From NCBI GenBank assembly GCA_964433345.1, contig CAYSQJ010000001.1, positions 62,001 to 126,000 on the forward strand: a stretch of DNA of 64,000 nt, given 5' to 3'. A program made the translations under genes and the position numbers. The DNA comes from Ga0077527 sp964433345. Its GTDB lineage: Bacteria > Pseudomonadota > Gammaproteobacteria > Burkholderiales > SG8-41. The stretch's first letter is position 1, and every line of letters starts with the position of its first letter. Below the pieces are notes generated by a model. It made no database searches, was not told the origin of the DNA, and saw nothing but the letters and a program-made list of their open reading frames with translations. Positions 60,606 through 64,000 of this stretch are shown one piece after another.

Positions 60606-61535
60606 TCAGTCGTTGTCAGCGCGCAGGACGGCGAATCCGGCCTGCAGCGCCTTCTCGATGCGGGACTTCTCTTTCCGGATCTTCTCCTCGTCCCAGTCCC
60701 ACATGCCGGCCTTTGCCTTCATGCCGGTGCGTCCCTTGGCCACCATGTCCTTCAGGAATTTCGGCGGTGCCTGTTCGGTGTGCAGGTGCGGGTACAGCGC
60801 CTCGCCGACCAGGTAGTTGGTGTCCCAGCCCGACATTTCCTTCTGCATCATCGGGCCGCAGGCAATGAAGCGGAAGCCGAAGCCCTGGCGCACGGCGGTG
60901 TCTATGCCTTCGGCATCGGTGACGCCGTCGGCGATCAGGTACAGCGCCTCGCGCATCATTGCGTGCTGCAGGCGGTTGCCGACGAAGCCGGGCACGTCCT
61001 TCCTGACCCAGATCGGCGCCTTGTCGAGGTCCTTCAGCAATTGCACCAGCGACTGCGCGACTTTGGCGTCGGTCAGCGGCGAGCTGACGACTTCCACCAG
61101 CGGCACCAGGTGGGCGGGCATGAAGAAGTGCAGGCCGGCGACGCGTTGCGGATGTTTCAGGTCCCTGGCGATTTCCCCGATCGGAAAATTCGAGGTGTTG
61201 CTGGCGAGGGGGATGTCCGGTTTGGCGAGCGCCTCGACTTCGGCGAACAGCTTCTGTTTCAGCGCCAGGTCCTCGGTGGCGGCCTCGACGACGATGTCGA
61301 TGCCCGACCAGGGGATGGCCTTGAGTTCGGCGTGGCAGTGCACTGCAGCGGCGTAGCCGGCCGGTGCGCCCAGCTTGGCGAGTCCGGCGGATATGCGCGC
61401 CGGCAGCGCTTCACGCGTTTTCAGCGAAGGGCTCATGACATGCACGGTCCAGCCATGCGCCGCGAACACCGTGGCGATGTCGCCGCCCATGATGCCGCCG
61501 CCAATGACCACTGCCTGCTTGTTGTTTCCGGACAT
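60606..61535 (-). CDS. 3-hydroxyacyl-CoA dehydrogenase family protein
   Basis: A 309-residue NAD-dependent dehydrogenase. The N-terminal Rossmann motif VVIGGGIMGGDIATVFAAHG, catalytic-region sequences VEAATEDLALKQKLFAEVEA, LASNTSNFPIGEIARDL and GLHFFMPAHLVPLVEVV, and the C-terminal DVPGFVGNRLQHAMMREAL are present. In place of the usual His-Pro in HFFNP there is HFFMPAH. It may act in beta-oxidation or in degradation of a specific hydroxy acid. Confidence 0.9.
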   Translation of the reverse strand: MSGNNKQAVVIGGGIMGGDIATVFAAHGWTVHVMSPSLKTREALPARISAGLAKLGAPAGYAAAVHCHAELKAIPWSGIDIVVEAATEDLALKQKLFAEVEALAKPDIPLASNTSNFPIGEIARDLKHPQRVAGLHFFMPAHLVPLVEVVSSPLTDAKVAQSLVQLLKDLDKAPIWVRKDVPGFVGNRLQHAMMREALYLIADGVTDAEGIDTAVRQGFGFRFIACGPMMQKEMSGWDTNYLVGEALYPHLHTEQAPPKFLKDMVAKGRTGMKAKAGMWDWDEEKIRKEKSRIEKALQAGFAVLRADND

Positions 61536-61687
61536 GGATTTTCCTCGGGACTAAGTTGTATTGCAGCCGCTCGGGCCGTGACGCTTCGATTATATCGCCC
61601 GTCGTCGAAAGACATCCGCCGCGGCTGTCGTGGACAGGCGCGGCGGATGCGCAGGCGTCAGGCAGGGATGTCCCGTGGCGGGACGTT

Positions 61688-62512
61688 CTAGCGCACCAGT
61701 GTCGCGCTCCAGGGCGTTGCCGGCGCATCGGCGCGCGCGCGCATGGTGCCCTTCATCGTCGAGCCGCTGACGCGACCGGTATAACTCGCGCCGCCGATGC
61801 TGAAGCTGATCTGGTCGCCGCGCAGGTTGGTGGCGGTGACGCGCCAGCTCATGCCGTCGCCGTTGCGGAACACGCCCTCGAAATCCTGGAATTTCTGCTT
61901 CAGTTCCATGGTGCCCTTGTCCATTTTCCAGTTGCCTTCGACTTTCGCCGGCACGATCCACATGTAGGCGGTGCGGCCCTCGGTCGAATCGGTCTGGTCC
62001 GGTGCCCAGTCATCCATCGTGAAGGCATGCGACACCACGCGGGTGCCGGGTTTCATGTTGAGGATGGTGGGGCGCAGCTTCAGGTTGAGGTACGGCAGCA
62101 GGTACATGGTCAGCACGGTGGCGTCGCTGAAGTCGGTGGCGAAGATGTCGCCGCGGATGAAGCGGGTTTTGTCGGCGACGCCCTCGCGTTCGGCGTTGCG
62201 CTTCGACAGTTCGACCATGTCCGGGTTGTATTCGATGCCGGTGGCGCGCACGCCGAACTGCTTGGCGGCGGTGATCACGGTGATGCCGTCGCCGGAGCCG
62301 AGGTCGTACACCACGTCCGTGGGTTTGACATCCACCATTTTCAGCATTTTCTCGACCAGGCTTTTCGGCGTGGGCACCCAGATCACGTCCTTGCCGGCCT
62401 GGCCCACCTGCGGCTTGAATTCACCGCCGGTTTGCGCCTGCGCGGGGATGCTCAGTGCCGCCGCGGCGATGAAGAAGGCGGTCAAAACAGTGTGACGGAC
62501 AATCAACTGCAT
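61688..62512 (-). CDS. Exported class I SAM-dependent methyltransferase
   Basis: A 274-residue protein beginning with a Sec signal peptide (MQLIVRHTVLTAFFIAAAAL, cleavage after about AQA). Then comes a Rossmann methyltransferase core with VVYDLGSGDGITVITAAKQF (D70), the acidic end of strand 2 in GIEYNPDMVELSK and FIRGDIFATDFSDATVLTMY, and a C-terminal beta-rich extension (about 155-274). The ATG at 62512 follows GGAG. A SAM enzyme outside the cytosol is unexpected because SAM is not known to be abundant there. Confidence 0.85.
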   Translation of the reverse strand: MQLIVRHTVLTAFFIAAAALSIPAQAQTGGEFKPQVGQAGKDVIWVPTPKSLVEKMLKMVDVKPTDVVYDLGSGDGITVITAAKQFGVRATGIEYNPDMVELSKRNAEREGVADKTRFIRGDIFATDFSDATVLTMYLLPYLNLKLRPTILNMKPGTRVVSHAFTMDDWAPDQTDSTEGRTAYMWIVPAKVEGNWKMDKGTMELKQKFQDFEGVFRNGDGMSWRVTATNLRGDQISFSIGGASYTGRVSGSTMKGTMRARADAPATPWSATLVR

Positions 62513-62576
62513 GGTGATCTCCAGGAATGTGGGCGGGGCAGTATGCCCCAATGGGACCGGATTTTTTCCCGGCAGT

Positions 62577-63557
62577 TCAGCCCGGTTTTGCGCCCGAAGC
62601 CTTGACCACCGGCGCCCAGCGCGCGATCTCGGCCTTGATGTGCGCAGCGAACTGTTCGGGGGTGTTGGCGACGGCTTCCGCGCCGTCGGCGGCGAGGCGC
62701 TCCTTGACGTCCGGACGCATCATGACCTTGACAATGTCGGCGTGCAGCTTGCTGACGATGTCACGCGGCACCGCGGCCTGGGTCAGCACGCCGTACCACT
62801 GGTTGGCGTCGTAGCCGGGAACGCCGCTTTCATGGATGGTGGGAATTTCAGGTGCGATAGCCAGGCGTTTCATCGTCGCCACCCCGAGCAGCTTGAGGCG
62901 ATTGGATTTGACATGCGGGCCCAACGCGACCATGCCGGTGATGGTCATCGTCGTCTCTCCGGAAATCATGCTGATCATCGCCGGTGCGGTTCCCTTGTAC
63001 GGGACGTGCACCATGTTGATCCTGGTGAGCAGCTTGAAATATTCACCGGCAAGATGCGAGGCGCTGCCGCTGCCGCCCGATGCGTAGAGCAACTCGCCCG
63101 GCCGCGACCTGGCCAGCGCGATGAAATCGCGCGCGGTTTTCACCGGCAGCGACGGATGCACCGCCATGCCGTTGGGCACGGTGGCGAGCACGGTGATCGG
63201 CGCAAAGTCGCGGATCGCGTCGTAGGACAGCTTCGGATACAGGGTCGGATTGACGCCGAAGGTGCCGACATGGCCCATGACGATGGTGTAGCCGTCGGGT
63301 GCCGAGCGCGCCGCGGCTTCGACGCCGATGGTGCCGGCTGCTCCACCGCGGTTTTCGACGACGATCTGCTGGCCCCAGGCTTCGGTGAGTTTCTGCGCTA
63401 CCAGCCGCGCCAGCAGGTCGGTGCTGCCCCCGGGCGGGAAGGGAGCGATGAAACGCACCGGCTTGGTCGGGTAGCTTGTTGCGCCTTGGGCGTAAGCCGC
63501 GCTTGCAAGGCTGCAGCCGATCACAGCGGATGTTACTAAGTATTTGATTTTATTCAT
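62577..63557 (-). CDS. Bug-family tripartite tricarboxylate transporter receptor
   Basis: A 326-residue periplasmic solute-binding protein with a signal peptide (about 1-24) and the family pattern YPTKPVRFIAPFPPGGSTDL, QQIVVENRGGAAGTIGVEAA, PDGYTIVMGH and INMVHVPYKGTAPAM. No TctA/TctB membrane partners are nearby, as is usual for the expanded Bug families of Burkholderiales. Its first codons are very A+T-rich (63535-63566). It is just upstream, on the same strand, of nothing but the methyltransferase gene. Confidence 0.93.
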   Translation of the reverse strand: MNKIKYLVTSAVIGCSLASAAYAQGATSYPTKPVRFIAPFPPGGSTDLLARLVAQKLTEAWGQQIVVENRGGAAGTIGVEAAARSAPDGYTIVMGHVGTFGVNPTLYPKLSYDAIRDFAPITVLATVPNGMAVHPSLPVKTARDFIALARSRPGELLYASGGSGSASHLAGEYFKLLTRINMVHVPYKGTAPAMISMISGETTMTITGMVALGPHVKSNRLKLLGVATMKRLAIAPEIPTIHESGVPGYDANQWYGVLTQAAVPRDIVSKLHADIVKVMMRPDVKERLAADGAEAVANTPEQFAAHIKAEIARWAPVVKASGAKPG

Positions 63558-63568
63558 TTATTTATCCA
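63535..63568 (+). repeat. A+T-rich patch over the start of the Bug receptor gene
   Basis: About 34 bases with very few G/C. AAGTATTTGATTTTATTCAT (63538-63557) differs by two bases from a segment after ubiD (38786-38805). It covers the ribosome-binding region and first seven codons of the receptor on the minus strand. Confidence 0.5.
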
Positions 63569-63583
63569 TCCGCCCAAGGGGCA

Positions 63584-64000
63584 TTAGTTTTTCAAACGAC
63601 CATCCAGGGTTGCCCCGGCATCGACCAGGGCCTCGATTTCGGAATCTGACAGGCCCGCTTCGCGCAGGATGTCCACGCTCTGCTCGCCGAGCTTGGGCGC
63701 CGGGCTCCAGCCTTCACGCAGGCCGCAGGACCATTTGTTGGGCAGGCGCATGTTGCGCGTGAGGCCCTCGGTCGGATGCTGTTTCATTTCGAAAAAACCG
63801 ATCTCCTGCAGATGCGGATCCTCGAGCACGCTGTCGAGCGTGTGATAGGGCATCGCCGGCACATCGGCCTTGTCGAAGATCTCCAGCCATTCCGCGGTGG
63901 TCCTGCCATTCAGCGCGGCCATGCGCACTTCGAAGTAGGCCGCAACGTTGGCGAAGCGCGCCTGCACACTGCAGAAGCGCGGGTCATCCTTCAGTTCGGG
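63584..64000 (-). CDS. Family III CoA-transferase, C-terminal part (cut by window edge)
   Basis: The last 138 residues of a CaiB/BaiF CoA-transferase: DDPRFCSVQARFANVAAYFE, MAALNGRTTAEWLEIFDKAD, VPAMPYHTLDSVLEDPHLQE and GLSDSEIEALVDAGATL, which are typical of the family C-terminus. The start lies beyond the right edge. It stops 26 bases upstream of the Bug receptor start on the same strand; such pairs often import and activate an organic acid. Confidence 0.9.
   Translation of the reverse strand, partial: PELKDDPRFCSVQARFANVAAYFEVRMAALNGRTTAEWLEIFDKADVPAMPYHTLDSVLEDPHLQEIGFFEMKQHPTEGLTRNMRLPNKWSCGLREGWSPAPKLGEQSVDILREAGLSDSEIEALVDAGATLDGRLKN

Overview
This 64 kb window reads as chromosomal DNA of a G+C-rich betaproteobacterium (Burkholderiales/Nitrosomonadales type). 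The signs are a ubiC-ubiA-ubiD cluster, the amgK-murU pair beside lptD-surA, a dusB-fis-purH-purD-hemF run, an ilvD/lgt divergent pair, a Bug-type tripartite tricarboxylate receptor, the PA2778/PA2779 pair and a CIRCE-controlled groESL. Gene density is high, neighbouring genes often overlap by 4-30 bases, and no insertion sequence, phage or CRISPR array was seen.

Layout. 1-2.8 kb (minus): surA (cut by the edge) and lptD, outer-membrane assembly. 2.8-7.4 kb (plus): amgK-murU cell-wall sugar recycling, a small unknown, pepP and ubiH. 7.6-12.7 kb (plus): dusB-fis, purH-purD and hemF. 12.8-21.3 kb (minus): a branched-chain-amino-acid-type ABC transporter whose last genes overlap a sensor histidine kinase and a Ser/Thr kinase carrying two receiver domains. 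21.5-28.9 kb: cytochrome c, metY, PA2778/PA2779, an unknown, ilvD, lgt and a SapC-like protein. 28.9-30.6 kb: tRNA-Ala(CGC), a DUF2062 protein and a NaChBac/NavAb-like sodium channel. 30.8-35.7 kb: two acyl-CoA dehydrogenases, ridA and recG. 35.7-39.6 kb: a REP-like repeat, ubiC-ubiA-ubiD and a membrane protein. 39.6-44.3 kb (minus): dacB, a beta-CASP nuclease, a putative molybdenum-cofactor carrier and bioA.

44.3-49.1 kb is the accessory part. Four plus-strand genes (a beta-helix-repeat protein, an unknown, nspC and a carboxynorspermidine-synthase-like dehydrogenase) sit between intact bioA and a 26-codon remnant of a second bioA 5' end, so the segment is flanked by direct repeats. Its leader has a TTGACA-17-TATTTT promoter, a long hairpin and a 44-codon ORF overlapping the first gene.

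50-64 kb: groESL under CIRCE followed by two related terminator-bearing repeats, a small membrane protein, tRNA-Phe, a TPR/glycosyltransferase-like protein, a CoA-transferase, a PAS-GGDEF protein, a giant DUF748 protein, a 3-hydroxyacyl-CoA dehydrogenase, an exported methyltransferase, a Bug receptor and the end of another CoA-transferase.

The most unusual signals are the transporter/histidine kinase/Ser-Thr kinase operon, the bioA-flanked polyamine island with its leader, and a family of short, very A+T-rich repeats, two of which overwrite conserved stretches inside purD and recG without changing protein length. All function calls come from reading the translated sequence; no database search was run.
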